Positions 49,861 to 59,788 of a DNA stretch of 64,000 nucleotides are shown piece by piece. Numbering within the stretch: the first letter of the stretch is position 1; each line of letters starts with the position of its first letter. The DNA is from Phycisphaerales bacterium (GTDB lineage: Bacteria > Planctomycetota > Phycisphaerae > Phycisphaerales > UBA1924): positions 62,001 to 126,000 of the forward strand of contig JADJMV010000006.1 of NCBI GenBank assembly GCA_016709445.1, read 5' to 3'. A program made the position numbers and the translations under genes. The notes under the pieces are model-generated. The model had not been told where the DNA came from and ran no database searches. It worked only from the letters and a program-made list of their open reading frames with translations.

Positions 49861-50788
49861 CGGTTCCGTCGGCCCTCACTTCCTCCGCAGGCGGTACGAG
49901 CACGCGCAAGGCCGACGGACGGACCGCGAAGCGCAGAGGGGCCGCCATCCGCACCGGCTCCCCATCGATCGACACGAGCAGATTCCTTCGCCGCGTCGAC
50001 AACATGACCTCACGCGTCGAGCGCCGTTCGACCCGTTCATCCAATCCCCACAACCCCGACCCCAACTCGCCGAGGAGTTGCAGGAGACCCGAGCGACCGA
50101 TGTGGGTGGCCCAATAGAGCCCCAGCTCCCCCTCCTGCAACGACTCGCGTGCGAGCGCCGATATCGCAGAAGCCCGCAGCCTGTTCGCCGACACCGCGAC
50201 CATAAATGTCAGAATGTCCACCGCCTCACCCTCGAACTCGATCCGGGCCCGCATCGCCCGCTCGCGCAGAATCATCTTGCTCATGTCCCGCATCAGGTCG
50301 AGCATCCCGCCCGGGCTTGCTCGCGATTCCTCCCGCACCCGCCCCATACGGGGAACGATCCCGACCGCCGCCGAGTGCAGGAACACTTGCCCGTTGACCT
50401 CACCAACGTCGACTTCGATGCACGTCGCGGCCGCGAGAGACTCCGCCGCCGCCTCCGCGTCGAGCGGCACCCCGAGATCCTTCGCGACGAGATTCATCGT
50501 CCCGAGTGGCAGGACCGCCAGGGTGATCCCGAGTTCCACCGCCCGCGCCGCGGCGCTCCGCAGCGTGCCGTCGCCCCCGCCCACGACCAGCAGCTCCACC
50601 GAGCCCGCGGATATCCCGCCGAGCGCTTCGCCTAGGGCGTCGGGTTCGACGATCCGAGTCTCCGCGACGAGGCCCCGCGCCCGCACGGCCCTGGAGACGC
50701 ATTCCCCCAAGGGCTCCAGCGAGCCCGCGCTCCCCGCGCGACGATTGAGAATGACGACGGCGCGACCCAACGAGGTTCCTTTGCTCAA
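49853..50788 (-). CDS. Diacylglycerol/sphingolipid kinase family protein
   Basis: 311-residue DAGK-cat fold (YegS/DgkB type). The nucleotide loop is LLVVGGGDGTLRSAAARAVE with the GGDGT signature, preceded by VVILNRRAGSAGS. PLGTMNLVAKDLGVPLD and the second domain with LHSAAVGIVPRMGRVREESR follow the family order. It would phosphorylate a membrane lipid with ATP. It starts at TTG 50788 after AAAGGAAC-like sequence inside the gene; upstream spacing is poor, so the start is moderate. It is the first gene of a pair with the phosphoesterase. Confidence 0.9.
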   Translation of the reverse strand: MSKGTSLGRAVVILNRRAGSAGSLEPLGECVSRAVRARGLVAETRIVEPDALGEALGGISAGSVELLVVGGGDGTLRSAAARAVELGITLAVLPLGTMNLVAKDLGVPLDAEAAAESLAAATCIEVDVGEVNGQVFLHSAAVGIVPRMGRVREESRASPGGMLDLMRDMSKMILRERAMRARIEFEGEAVDILTFMVAVSANRLRASAISALARESLQEGELGLYWATHIGRSGLLQLLGELGSGLWGLDERVERRSTREVMLSTRRRNLLVSIDGEPVRMAAPLRFAVRPSALRVLVPPAEEVRADGTDA

Positions 50789-51213
50789 TCGCGAGCCTCC
50801 CGAGCGCCCCTATCCACGGCCGCTCCCGGGATCGTATCCCCCCCTTCCCGCAGCGCCGCCGCGATCCGGCGGCCATCGCGCCCGACCAGATCGGGCCAGA
50901 GCCCGCGGTCCCGCGCCCGAGCGCGGCGTACGCCCCAAGCGCATTCACCGCATGCCTTCCTACGCAGGTGCCCCTCGTCGTCCTCCGCATCGAGCCCAGC
51001 AGCGCGGTCGCGCGGAACCGAGGCATCTCTCGCGCCAAACCTCCCTGCGCGGGCCCGTTGGCATGCGCTGTGTCCCGGGCGAGGGCCGGACAGGCCCCGG
51101 CTCCCTGTTCCCACCCTGGAGCTTTCGCACGGTCGATGGGGAGGTTGTGCTCCATTCCGGCCTCCCCGCTCTCGAAATGTTGGGGGCTTCGCCGAACCCG
51201 TCACACTGACTTC
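50789..51213. other. Gene-poor stretch upstream of the lipid kinase
   Basis: 425 bases with several open frames but no ribosome binding site, signal peptide or motif. The minus-strand frame open from 51252 to 50785 reads FGSLNGTHEVSVTG, the reverse side of the 23-bp repeat, and then low-complexity Arg/Gly-rich sequence. It probably contains the promoter of the lipid-kinase gene. Confidence 0.4.
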
Positions 51214-51770
51214 ATGCGTGCCATTGAGCGAGCCGAACGCGACGAGACGCAAGGCGATCTGGGTTCCGCCCGCCGCGGCCTGATGTCCCCTTTCGATTGG
51301 TCGGGCTATGACCCAAAGACGTGCGCCAAGATCGCGATCCCAGCGTGCCGATGCGCGATCCCTGCGAGCCCGGGCCTTGGGGGCTTATTTCCGACCACCC
51401 GAGCCACCGCTTCTCCCAAGTGGTGATCGATCAGTGTGCCGCCTCGTGCGACAATGCCGCCCGCGTGGTGCTCGCTCGACTGCCGAGAGCCTTCAAGAGC
51501 ACGATCGCCGAGCGCGTTCCACCCGCCGTTCAGGCCAGGCTCGACCTGATCGGCGTCCGTGAACTCGTCGAGCGCCAGACTCCATCGGATGTTCGAGGTC
51601 GGATCATGCGAGGCGACCGCGTGGCGCTCCTCGGCGGCGGCCGGTCGCCCTCGGCACCGCGATGCTCCTCGGGCACCCGCACCTCGCGTCGATCATGCCC
51701 GCCATCCTCCCTGGCACGGTCTTCGCCGTCGCCGCCGGTGCAATCGCGGTCGGCGACGGCGAGTGGATCG
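51214..51770 (+). pseudogene. Probable remnant of a DUF6584-like protein gene with a frame change
   Basis: ATG 51214 opens MRAIERAERDETQGDLGSAR then RGLMSPFDWSGYDPKTCAKI. The next frame continues with MRDPCEPGPWGLISDHPSHR, then VVIDQCAASCDNAARVVLA and STIAERVPPAVQARLDLIGV. The order A-x-x-RA-x-x-D-x-x-x-GD-x-x-x-ARR-x-L, then D-x-x-x-C-x-x-IA, then DP-x-x-x-G-x-WG resembles the short DUF6584 proteins that I recall from other GC-rich bacteria. The frame change (near 51340-51360) and the lack of a clean end suggest a broken gene. This is a weak assignment. Confidence 0.35.
51220..51242 (+). repeat. Direct repeat, copy 2 (23 bp)
   Basis: Matches 49027-49049 at 22 of 23 positions. The two copies flank the phosphoesterase/lipid-kinase pair. 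Confidence 0.55.
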
Positions 51771-52097
51771 ATTCCTGGCGCGGAGAGCTCCCAGTCCGGG
51801 AGCAAGTGCGACTCGGAGCCTTCCCACCCCAGCGCCGCACGTGTGATGCTCCGCGGCTTCGCGCTCAATCCCTACACCGCGAGGCCTAGCCCACTCTGCG
51901 CCTCCCGGCCCCGCTCTGCCTGAGCCCTACGGAGAAGTCGAACGGCGTGCGCGCGGGGATCTGCGCGAGTGTGGAGCCGCTCGGGTCGTCGGTGGTCTGC
52001 GCGTCGTTCTCGATCGGGTCGATCATGTCTCTGCCCATGCCGGGCGCGCTGAGCATGTCGGGCTCCCCAGCGCAACCCCCTTGTCTCGACTTCCCCT

Positions 52098-52264
52098 CTG
52101 CCTCTCCCTCTGCGAAACTCTGCGTCCTCTGCGGTGAGACTGCCTTCCCTCCGCGCTCCCCGCGTGCTCCGCGGTGAGACCGACTCGGCAATCCGGCCGT
52201 GACGACCACTCCCCTCCTGTGACCCCGCCTTCCGCAGCGATCTCGGCGACCTCGGCGGTGAAAA
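52098..52264 (-). repeat. Three units of a TCACCGC-(G/A)GAGG-CGC-GAG intergenic repeat
   Basis: Read on the minus strand the units start TTTTCACCGCCGAGGTCGCC (52264), GTCTCACCGCGGAGCACGCG (52180) and GTCTCACCGCAGAGGACGCA (52140). Each goes on with CGCNGAG-like steps. The first bases of two units are exactly 40 bp apart. Repeats of this kind (CACCGCAGAGG-ACGCAGAG) are familiar from intergenic DNA of many environmental bacteria; that statement is from memory. They are not protein-coding, although they open spurious ORFs. Confidence 0.6.
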
Positions 52265-52278
52265 CTCCTCTTCCCGGC

Positions 52279-52284
52279 TATTCT
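52279..52284 (+). promoter_or_regulatory. TANNNT box abutting the MFS transporter start
   Basis: TATTCT, then 6 bases, then ATG 52291; no Shine-Dalgarno sequence. Confidence 0.45.
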
Positions 52285-52290
52285 CCACCC

Positions 52291-53661
52291 ATGCCCAACC
52301 GCCTCAACCCCTTCGCCAAACTCCCCAACGGCCGCGCCGTCTGGGCCTGGGGCATGTACGACCTCGCCAACCAGTCCTTCCAACTCCTGATCAACACGCT
52401 CCTCTTCAGCCTCTTCGTCCAGCAGGTCGTGGTGGGGGACCCGGCCAAGGGACGCACCACCTGGAGCATCATGGTCGCCTCGAGCATGCTGCTCGTGGTC
52501 ATCCTCTCGCCTCTGCTCGGCGCCCTCGCCGACCATAAGGCTTGGAAGCGGGAGATGCTGCTCGTCACCGGCGTCGTCTGCTCCATCCTCACCGCCTGCC
52601 TCGCCCTCATCCAGCCGGGACAGATCGGCCTGGCCTTCGCCCTCTATCTCGTCGCCGCGCTCGCCTGCGGCCTCGGCGAGAACTTTCTCGGCTCCTTCCT
52701 CCCCGAGATCTCGACACCCAAGAATGTCGGCTACGTCTCCGCACTCGGCTGGACCATGAGCTACGCCGGCGCGCTCCTGCTCCTCGGCATCACCGCCCTC
52801 TACGCCTTCGTCTTCCACCGCGCCGACGCTGCCCAGGCCCGCCCCATGTTCGTCTTCTCCGGCCTCTGGTTCGCCGCCGGCATCCTCCCCGCCTTCCTCT
52901 TCCTTCGCGAGCGCGCCACCCCCCAGCCCGGCGCCGCCCACACCGTCATGGGCCAGGCCTTCAAGCGCCTCGCCACCAGCGCCCGCGAGGCGGCCCGCTA
53001 CCGCCACCTCGCCCGCTTCTTCCTCGCGTTCTTCGTCTACAGCCTCGGCGTCTCCACGGTCATCTACTTCCTCGGTCTCATCTCCGATGACCTCGGCAAC
53101 ACCCTCGGCCAGACCATCCTCTTCGCCCTGGAGATCGCGCTCACCGCCGGACTCGCCTCGGCCCTCGTCGCCCGCTTCCAGGACCGACTCGGCCACAAGC
53201 GCACCGTCATGGTCTTCCTCCTCACCTGGGTCGTCGCCACCGCGGGCCTCGCGGGCGTCAGAGCGCTCATGCCCGACGTGGGCGACCCCGGCCCCGTGCT
53301 CCGCGCCGCCTTCTGGGTCGTCGCCGCCCTCATCGGCGTCGGCCTCGGCGGCATCGGCACCGCCAGCCGCGCTGTGGTGGGGGCCTTCAGCCCCGCCGAC
53401 AAGGCCGGCGAGTTCTTCGGCGTCTGGGGCGCCGTCTACAAGTTCGCCACCATCCTCGGAGTCCTCGCCTTCGGCAAGATCCGCAACGCGATCGGCCTGC
53501 CCGTCTCGCTCCTGGTCCTCGCCGCCTTCTTCGCCGCCGGGCTCCTGCTCCTCCTCCGGGTCAACGAGGCCGAGGGCATCGCCGCCGCAGGACATCCCCC
53601 CGAGGGAGCCCCGCCCGCCCCGGCCGACCCCGCCGGCCCCTCCAACCCCCGCCCCGCGTAG
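52291..53661 (+). CDS. MFS transporter of the Atg22-like (UMF1) type
   Basis: 456-residue major facilitator with 12 predicted membrane segments. It begins with WAWGMYDLANQSFQLLINTL, the Atg22/UMF1 signature, has SPLLGALADHKAWKREMLLV in the first cytoplasmic loop, LPEISTPKNVGYVSALGWTM between halves, and RFQDRLGHKRTVMVFLLTWV in the second half. The Pro/Ala-rich tail is loop sequence. Related proteins export amino acids or act as lipid scramblases; the substrate is not evident. ATG 52291 matches the family start; the frame is open to 52174 without family sequence. trpB follows 11 bases later. Confidence 0.9.
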   Translation: MPNRLNPFAKLPNGRAVWAWGMYDLANQSFQLLINTLLFSLFVQQVVVGDPAKGRTTWSIMVASSMLLVVILSPLLGALADHKAWKREMLLVTGVVCSILTACLALIQPGQIGLAFALYLVAALACGLGENFLGSFLPEISTPKNVGYVSALGWTMSYAGALLLLGITALYAFVFHRADAAQARPMFVFSGLWFAAGILPAFLFLRERATPQPGAAHTVMGQAFKRLATSAREAARYRHLARFFLAFFVYSLGVSTVIYFLGLISDDLGNTLGQTILFALEIALTAGLASALVARFQDRLGHKRTVMVFLLTWVVATAGLAGVRALMPDVGDPGPVLRAAFWVVAALIGVGLGGIGTASRAVVGAFSPADKAGEFFGVWGAVYKFATILGVLAFGKIRNAIGLPVSLLVLAAFFAAGLLLLLRVNEAEGIAAAGHPPEGAPPAPADPAGPSNPRPA

Positions 53662-53664
53662 AGT
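53659..53664 (+). promoter_or_regulatory. TANNNT box before trpB
   Basis: TAGAGT overlaps the stop codon of the MFS gene, followed by 8 bases and ATG 53673; no Shine-Dalgarno sequence. Confidence 0.4.
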
Positions 53665-53672
53665 CCCCCAAT

Positions 53673-54933
<1,261 letters not shown>

Positions 54934-54946
54934 TCGGGCGCCGCTG

Positions 54947-54972
54947 GTGAACCTCCACCTGGAGAGGTTCAC
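54947..54972 (+). terminator. Hairpin 13 bases after trpB; rest of the gap to 55235 has no recognised gene
   Basis: Perfect 9-bp inverted repeat GTGAACCTC / GAGGTTCAC around an 8-base loop, without a U-run. It may end the trpB transcript. The remaining 260 bases up to the convergent TPR gene hold no ORF that I can support. Confidence 0.45.
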
Positions 54973-55235
54973 GGGCGAGAACGGGTACGCACTCCCGACC
55001 GCACGCCACCAGCCATCCGCCCACGCCTCGCCCCGTCGGGACGACGATGCGGCGCAGCGCCCCCAGAGCTCGAACGGGGTGAAGCCCGAACGCCGTGGGA
55101 GTCTCCGCTCGCGCAACCGCCGCGGACGCGGCGAAGGAGCCGCCGGCAGCAGGCCCTTCGACAGCACCGAAACTCACACCGCCCCCCGCCGCAGAGGTTC
55201 GCCAGCACGATCGAGGTGCACCGCGATACCCGCCG

Positions 55236-56645
55236 CTATTCGGCGCCCGTCGTCTCCGCCGCCTCGCCCGGCTCCGACGACTTCCGCCGCTTCCCCGGCT
55301 TGACGATCCGCCCCAGCCACCGCGCCACCTCGAAGATCGCCTGCACCCGCAGCTTCAGCCGCAGCCGCCGCAGCGACGGGTCGTCCGGCTCCAGGCGCCG
55401 CGCCTGCGTCGCCCAATACCGCGCCCGCGTCCACTGTCCCTGCTCGAGGTACGCCATCGCCAGGTTGTGCATCGGCGCGATGTACCGCGCCTGAAGCCGC
55501 AGCGCCGCCCTCGCGCTCTCCATCCCCTGCGCCCGCTCGCCGCGGAGGAAATGGCACACGCTCAGCGAGTGGTGCGCCTTGGCATCGTTCGGACGCCGCG
55601 CGATCAGCCGCTTGAACACCCGCGCCGCCTCCGCCGGCAGCCCCGCGTCCAGCAAGAGCTGGCCCAGCTCGTCCATCTCCTCGGCCGCGAACCGAGCCGG
55701 GCGCTCGCTCTGCTCCCGCAATTCCGCGAGCAGCAGCAGCCTCGCCCGGTCGTGCGCCTCATCGCCACGCACCGCCAGCAGCTGATCGACCAGCCGGCAC
55801 CGCGCCCCCGGATACGCCGGATCCAGGCGCACCACCAGGTCGTACTGCCGCAACGCACCCGCCCGGTCCCCCAGCTTCTCGGCCAGCCGACCCAGGTTGA
55901 AGTGCGCGTCCGCGTTGTCGGGCTCGAGCTCGAGCACGCGCCGGAACTTCTCCGACGCCTCCCCGTCCCGGCCCATCTCCATCAGCAGCTCGCCCAGGTC
56001 CAGCAGCGTGTCCACGCTCCCCGGATCTCGCCGAAGCTCACGCAGGTAGAGCTGCCGCGCCCGCTCGTGCCGCCCCGTCCGGGCATACGCCTCCGCCAGC
56101 CGGGCCTCGACCCGGGGCAGCTCGGGATCGAGCCGGGCCGCCTCCCGCAGGCACCACACCGCCTTGTCGTGCAGGCCCCGGGCCAGCAGCGACTCCGCCA
56201 TGGCCGCGTAGATCTCCCCATTCTCCGGGTCGATCTGCTGGGCCAAGTAAAACGTCACCTCCGCCTGTTCGTGCCGGGCGAGGCGAGTGAGCGCATCGAT
56301 CTTGTGGGCCAGGGCATCCACCCGTGACCCATCGAGTTCCGTCGCCTTCTCCAGCCAAGGCAGCGACCCTTCCGGGTCTCCGGCCCGCAGCGCGTTATAG
56401 CCCACGAGCACCGCCGTCTGGGCGTCCCCCGGGCCGAGTTCAAACGCCTTCTTGTACGAGTCCGAGGCCTCGCGGAACCTGCCCGCCGCCTCGAGGGTCA
56501 GAGCGAGATTGAAATGCCACTCAGGCTGAAAGGGGTTGCGAGCGAGGGCCTGCCGGAGTTCCTTCTCGGCCTCGTCCCAACGACCGGCCTCGTAGAGCTC
56601 GTGGGCTCGTTCGATGTGATCCTCGGCATCGAACCACTCGTTCAT
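55236..56645 (-). CDS. TPR-repeat protein
   Basis: 469 residues made mainly of tetratricopeptide repeats, about nine, from EDHIERAHELYEAGRWDEAE to NLAMAYLEQGQWTRARYWAT. Examples are AEWHFNLALTLEAAG-type A helices and ADAHFNLGRLAEKLGDRAGA. The Lys/Arg-rich end (IVKPGKRRKSSEPG) follows one amphipathic segment. No signal peptide is seen, so it is probably a cytosolic scaffold. ATG 56645 or GTG 56651 may be the start; ATG is chosen. It is divergent from the HEAT-repeat gene. The partner proteins are unknown. Confidence 0.85.
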   Translation of the reverse strand: MNEWFDAEDHIERAHELYEAGRWDEAEKELRQALARNPFQPEWHFNLALTLEAAGRFREASDSYKKAFELGPGDAQTAVLVGYNALRAGDPEGSLPWLEKATELDGSRVDALAHKIDALTRLARHEQAEVTFYLAQQIDPENGEIYAAMAESLLARGLHDKAVWCLREAARLDPELPRVEARLAEAYARTGRHERARQLYLRELRRDPGSVDTLLDLGELLMEMGRDGEASEKFRRVLELEPDNADAHFNLGRLAEKLGDRAGALRQYDLVVRLDPAYPGARCRLVDQLLAVRGDEAHDRARLLLLAELREQSERPARFAAEEMDELGQLLLDAGLPAEAARVFKRLIARRPNDAKAHHSLSVCHFLRGERAQGMESARAALRLQARYIAPMHNLAMAYLEQGQWTRARYWATQARRLEPDDPSLRRLRLKLRVQAIFEVARWLGRIVKPGKRRKSSEPGEAAETTGAE

Positions 56646-56766
56646 GATCACTCGCTGGAAAGGTGCTCCTTCGAACCGATGATGCTAGACAATGGGAGAT
56701 ATCGGTTCCATGCCCGTCCCAATGACTAGGATTTCCCGTACACCACGCCCTCTCCACCCCCCGCTG

Positions 56767-58707
56767 ATGCCCCACCAAGCACACAGCACCCCGCCCGGCC
56801 TCCACGCGCTCGTCCGGAGCCTTCCGGTTCTTGCCGCCATCGTCTGCACCACCCTCGCCGCCGAGTTGCCGGCGCAGACCCTCCCCGGCCCCCCCATCCA
56901 GCGGCTCACCGACCCGGCCGCCACCCCCGAAGCCGCCCTCGCTGTCGCAGGCGAGCTCCTGGCCGAACCCCCCGGCGTCGTCGCCGCCGCCGAATTGCTC
57001 GCGACCGACCACACCAGCCCCGGCGTGCGGGCCCTCCTGCTGGCCGTCGCGCAGATGGCCGCACCGCCCAACGCCCTGCTCCCCGGCGCGATCGCCGTCG
57101 CCCGCGACGCGCAGTCCCCCCTCCGGGCCGAGGCCGCCTCCGCCCTCGGCGCTTTCCGGAGCCGGGAGGCCGCCGCCGCCCTCGTGGAGTTGATCTCCGA
57201 AGACCACATCGGCACCCTCCGCGACGAGGCCTTCCGCGCCCTCGCTCGCCTCTCCTGCCGCGACGATCTCGGCCAGGACGGCGACGCCTGGCGCGACTGG
57301 CTCAAACGCGTGGTCACCCTCGGCGACCGGCAGTGGGAGCAGGAACTCCTCGCCCGCAACGCCGACCGAGTGCTGCGCCTGACCAACGACGTCCGCACCT
57401 CGCACGACCGCCTGGTCGAGGCGTGGCGGCAGATCCATCTGCTCACGCCGCTCGAAGGCCGCTCCGCGCTCCTTGTCAGCCTCCTGAACAACCCCGTCCC
57501 CGAGCTCCGTGACCTCGGCTTCGACCTGGTCAACCGCGAAGTTGGTGAGAGCCGTGTCCTCCAGCCCATCGTCGGGGAGGCCGCCATCGCGCTGCTCAAG
57601 CACGAGAGCCCGACCGTCCGCGCTCAGGCAGCCCTGCTGCTCAACCGCCTCGCGCCCCCGGAAGCCGAAGCCCCAGTCCTCGCCGCCCTCGACCGCGAGG
57701 CCGACCCCCGCGCCGCCGACGCCCTCCTCCTCGCCGCCACCCGCTGGCCCTCCAGCCGCGCACTCCCGCCGGTCCTCCGCTGGCTCGCCGGCCCCGCCGC
57801 CGTCCGCACCCGCGCCGTCGCCACCGCCTGGTCGCTCCTCCGGAATGGCTTCGTCGAGCAGGATTCCGACCGTGAAGCGGTGCTCGCCGCCGTCCGACTC
57901 ATCCCCGCCAACGAACTCACGCCCTCCGCCTCCCGCATCCTCGCCACCCTCGGCGGGCCCGACGATCTCGAACGCCTCAGAGGGCTCCTCGGTTCCGCCG
58001 ACCCGGCCCTCAAGGCCGCGGCCGCCGAAGCGCTCGGCCTCCGCGCCGACCAGGTCGACGCCCTCCTCACCGCCGCCACCACAGACGCCTCGCTCTTCGA
58101 GGCCACCGCCCGCGCCGTCCGGACCCACATGCACGACGCCCGCGGCTACGCCGCCCTCTCGGCCCTTCCCACCCCCTCGCTCCAAGACCGTGAGCGCGTC
58201 CTCGCCGACTACGTCTCCAGCCTCCCCACACCCGAGCTCGTCCGCCTCGCCCGCCTCACCTCCACTGCCACCGAGGCCGCCCGTCTGCTCAAGCCGCTGA
58301 TGGCCGCCGACCGACAGGCAGGCCCAGTCGAGGACCTCGCCGAGGGGCTCTCGCGCCTCGCCCGCGCGCAACTCCAGCTTGGCAACCCCAGCGATGCCCT
58401 CGACGCGCTCAGCCTGATCCCCAGCCCCCAGACCACCCTCGACCCCGCCGGGCTCGAAGACACCCGCGTCACCGCACTGCTCTGGCTCAACCGCATCGAC
58501 GCCGCCAAGGCCGCGCAGGGCTCCCCCGACGCCTGGCTCGACGGCCTCGAGCACGCCATCACCGAGCCGCACGCGCCGGCCATCGTCGACGAGATCGAGA
58601 GACGATTCGAGACCGAACTCTCCCCGGAGCAGGAGTCCCGGTTCGATGTGCTCCGGCAGCGCCTCGCGCAGGCGATCAACGACAGTGGGGGGGCCGAGGG
58701 GGGCTGA
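56767..58707 (+). CDS. Secreted HEAT-repeat protein
   Basis: 646 residues from ATG 56767, with a signal peptide (LVRSLPVLAAIVCTTLAAEL then PAQ). The body is helical repeats with Arg/Ala/Asp patterns typical of HEAT/PBS-lyase modules (SPLRAEAASALGAFRSREAA, TLRDEAFRALARLSCRDD, SPTVRAQAALLLNRLAPPEA, DPALKAAAAEALGLRADQVD). A C-terminal segment (DALDALSLIPSP and on) is less regular. ATG 56710 is an alternative start that would lengthen the N-terminus without improving the signal. It probably mediates binding; no enzymatic motif was seen. The pseudokinase gene is convergent, 9 bases away. Confidence 0.82.
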   Translation: MPHQAHSTPPGLHALVRSLPVLAAIVCTTLAAELPAQTLPGPPIQRLTDPAATPEAALAVAGELLAEPPGVVAAAELLATDHTSPGVRALLLAVAQMAAPPNALLPGAIAVARDAQSPLRAEAASALGAFRSREAAAALVELISEDHIGTLRDEAFRALARLSCRDDLGQDGDAWRDWLKRVVTLGDRQWEQELLARNADRVLRLTNDVRTSHDRLVEAWRQIHLLTPLEGRSALLVSLLNNPVPELRDLGFDLVNREVGESRVLQPIVGEAAIALLKHESPTVRAQAALLLNRLAPPEAEAPVLAALDREADPRAADALLLAATRWPSSRALPPVLRWLAGPAAVRTRAVATAWSLLRNGFVEQDSDREAVLAAVRLIPANELTPSASRILATLGGPDDLERLRGLLGSADPALKAAAAEALGLRADQVDALLTAATTDASLFEATARAVRTHMHDARGYAALSALPTPSLQDRERVLADYVSSLPTPELVRLARLTSTATEAARLLKPLMAADRQAGPVEDLAEGLSRLARAQLQLGNPSDALDALSLIPSPQTTLDPAGLEDTRVTALLWLNRIDAAKAAQGSPDAWLDGLEHAITEPHAPAIVDEIERRFETELSPEQESRFDVLRQRLAQAINDSGGAEGG

Positions 58708-58716
58708 CGGGCCGCG

Positions 58717-59505
58717 CTACCGCGACCAAGCCTTCAGGCGCCCAAGGACCGTGCGAACCCGCGAGGGCTCCGGATCGGGCCGGTTGCTCGGCAGCTTCGC
58801 GATCGCCTCTTCAGCGCTCTGGAATCCGCCGCCGGGATTCAACCCCTCGTCGAGCCACTCCTCGAAATCGCGGGGCAGCCGCTTGGCCAGCCTCCCCGCC
58901 GGGATCCGCGGCTCCTCGGCCGGCAAGCCCGTCAGCAAGCGGTACGCGATCTCGACGATCGAGCGCACCTCGTCGCGCTTGATCTCCGCGTTGCCCGGCT
59001 CCAGCCCCGCGTGCCCGCGCGGCACACCGTACATCTCGATCAACACGCTCCCATGCCGATCGACCAGAAGCTCGTCCAAGGCCAGTGGCCCGTGCACGAC
59101 ACCCACGCTGTGGGCGTGGGCCGACGCCTCGAGCACCTGCTGCACCGCGCGCTCGGCCTCGAACGGCGGGAGCACATCCCCCTTGGCCCGTACCACGTCC
59201 TCCAGCGTCACGATGCTGTCGTGATTGCCCGTATACAGCGTCACCGCCCACGGCTCGTCGCCCACCTCGAACGAGCACATCTCGATCGAGAGGATGTGCG
59301 GATGGTGCAGCCCCGAGAGCATCTGCATCGCCCGGGTATGCCGACGCCGCTCGACCCTGTCCTGGCAGGTCGCGAACCGGTAAACGCAGTGGCTGCTCTG
59401 GTCCCGCTCGCGGAGCGCAAGCCAGCGGCTGGCGAGCCCCGAGGCGCTCAACTCGCGTACGAGCCGGAAGGGGCCGAAGCGCACACGCTCTGTCTGATGA
59501 CTCAT
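58717..59505 (-). CDS. Protein kinase-like fold lacking catalytic motifs (pseudokinase)
   Basis: 262 residues with the general layout of a bacterial Ser/Thr kinase: a start like a Gly-rich loop (FGPFRLVRELSASGLASRWL), LHHPHILSIEMCSFEVGDEP in the alphaC-beta5 area, a catalytic-loop region VGVVHGPLALDELLVDRHGS where HRDLKPEN would be, and VLIEMYGV where DFG would be. The beta3 Lys is also missing (HCVYRFA). All three essential positions are changed, so it should not phosphorylate. GAGG precedes ATG 59505. The fold assignment rests on motif order; a binding or scaffolding role is inferred. Confidence 0.75.
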   Translation of the reverse strand: MSHQTERVRFGPFRLVRELSASGLASRWLALRERDQSSHCVYRFATCQDRVERRRHTRAMQMLSGLHHPHILSIEMCSFEVGDEPWAVTLYTGNHDSIVTLEDVVRAKGDVLPPFEAERAVQQVLEASAHAHSVGVVHGPLALDELLVDRHGSVLIEMYGVPRGHAGLEPGNAEIKRDEVRSIVEIAYRLLTGLPAEEPRIPAGRLAKRLPRDFEEWLDEGLNPGGGFQSAEEAIAKLPSNRPDPEPSRVRTVLGRLKAWSR

Positions 59506-59788
59506 CCGAGCATGTCCTCAAGCCCGGTCCGCCCGAGTCCATCGGTGGAACGCCGGACCGCAGCAAACCCTCTGACGCCCCAGGGGCAGCTTTCCTTGCT
59601 CCCCTGCGAGGCTCCGAGGCAGGCCCACAGGATAGGGCCAACGCCCCGCCTTGTCACCCTGTGCCGATATCCAAACATCAAACAAACGAATTCTCGCCCG
59701 CGAAACCATCGGCCCCGCCCGGGCTTCTAGAATGCATCGGCTCCCAGGCTGGGATCCAATCAGACGAATCAGGAACAGGGAGGACCCC

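Noticed and set aside
59728..59733. TAGAAT as a leaderless-type box for hppD
   Set aside because: It lies 55 bases before the GTG and a good AGGGAGG sits between, so hppD looks like an ordinary leader-bearing gene.
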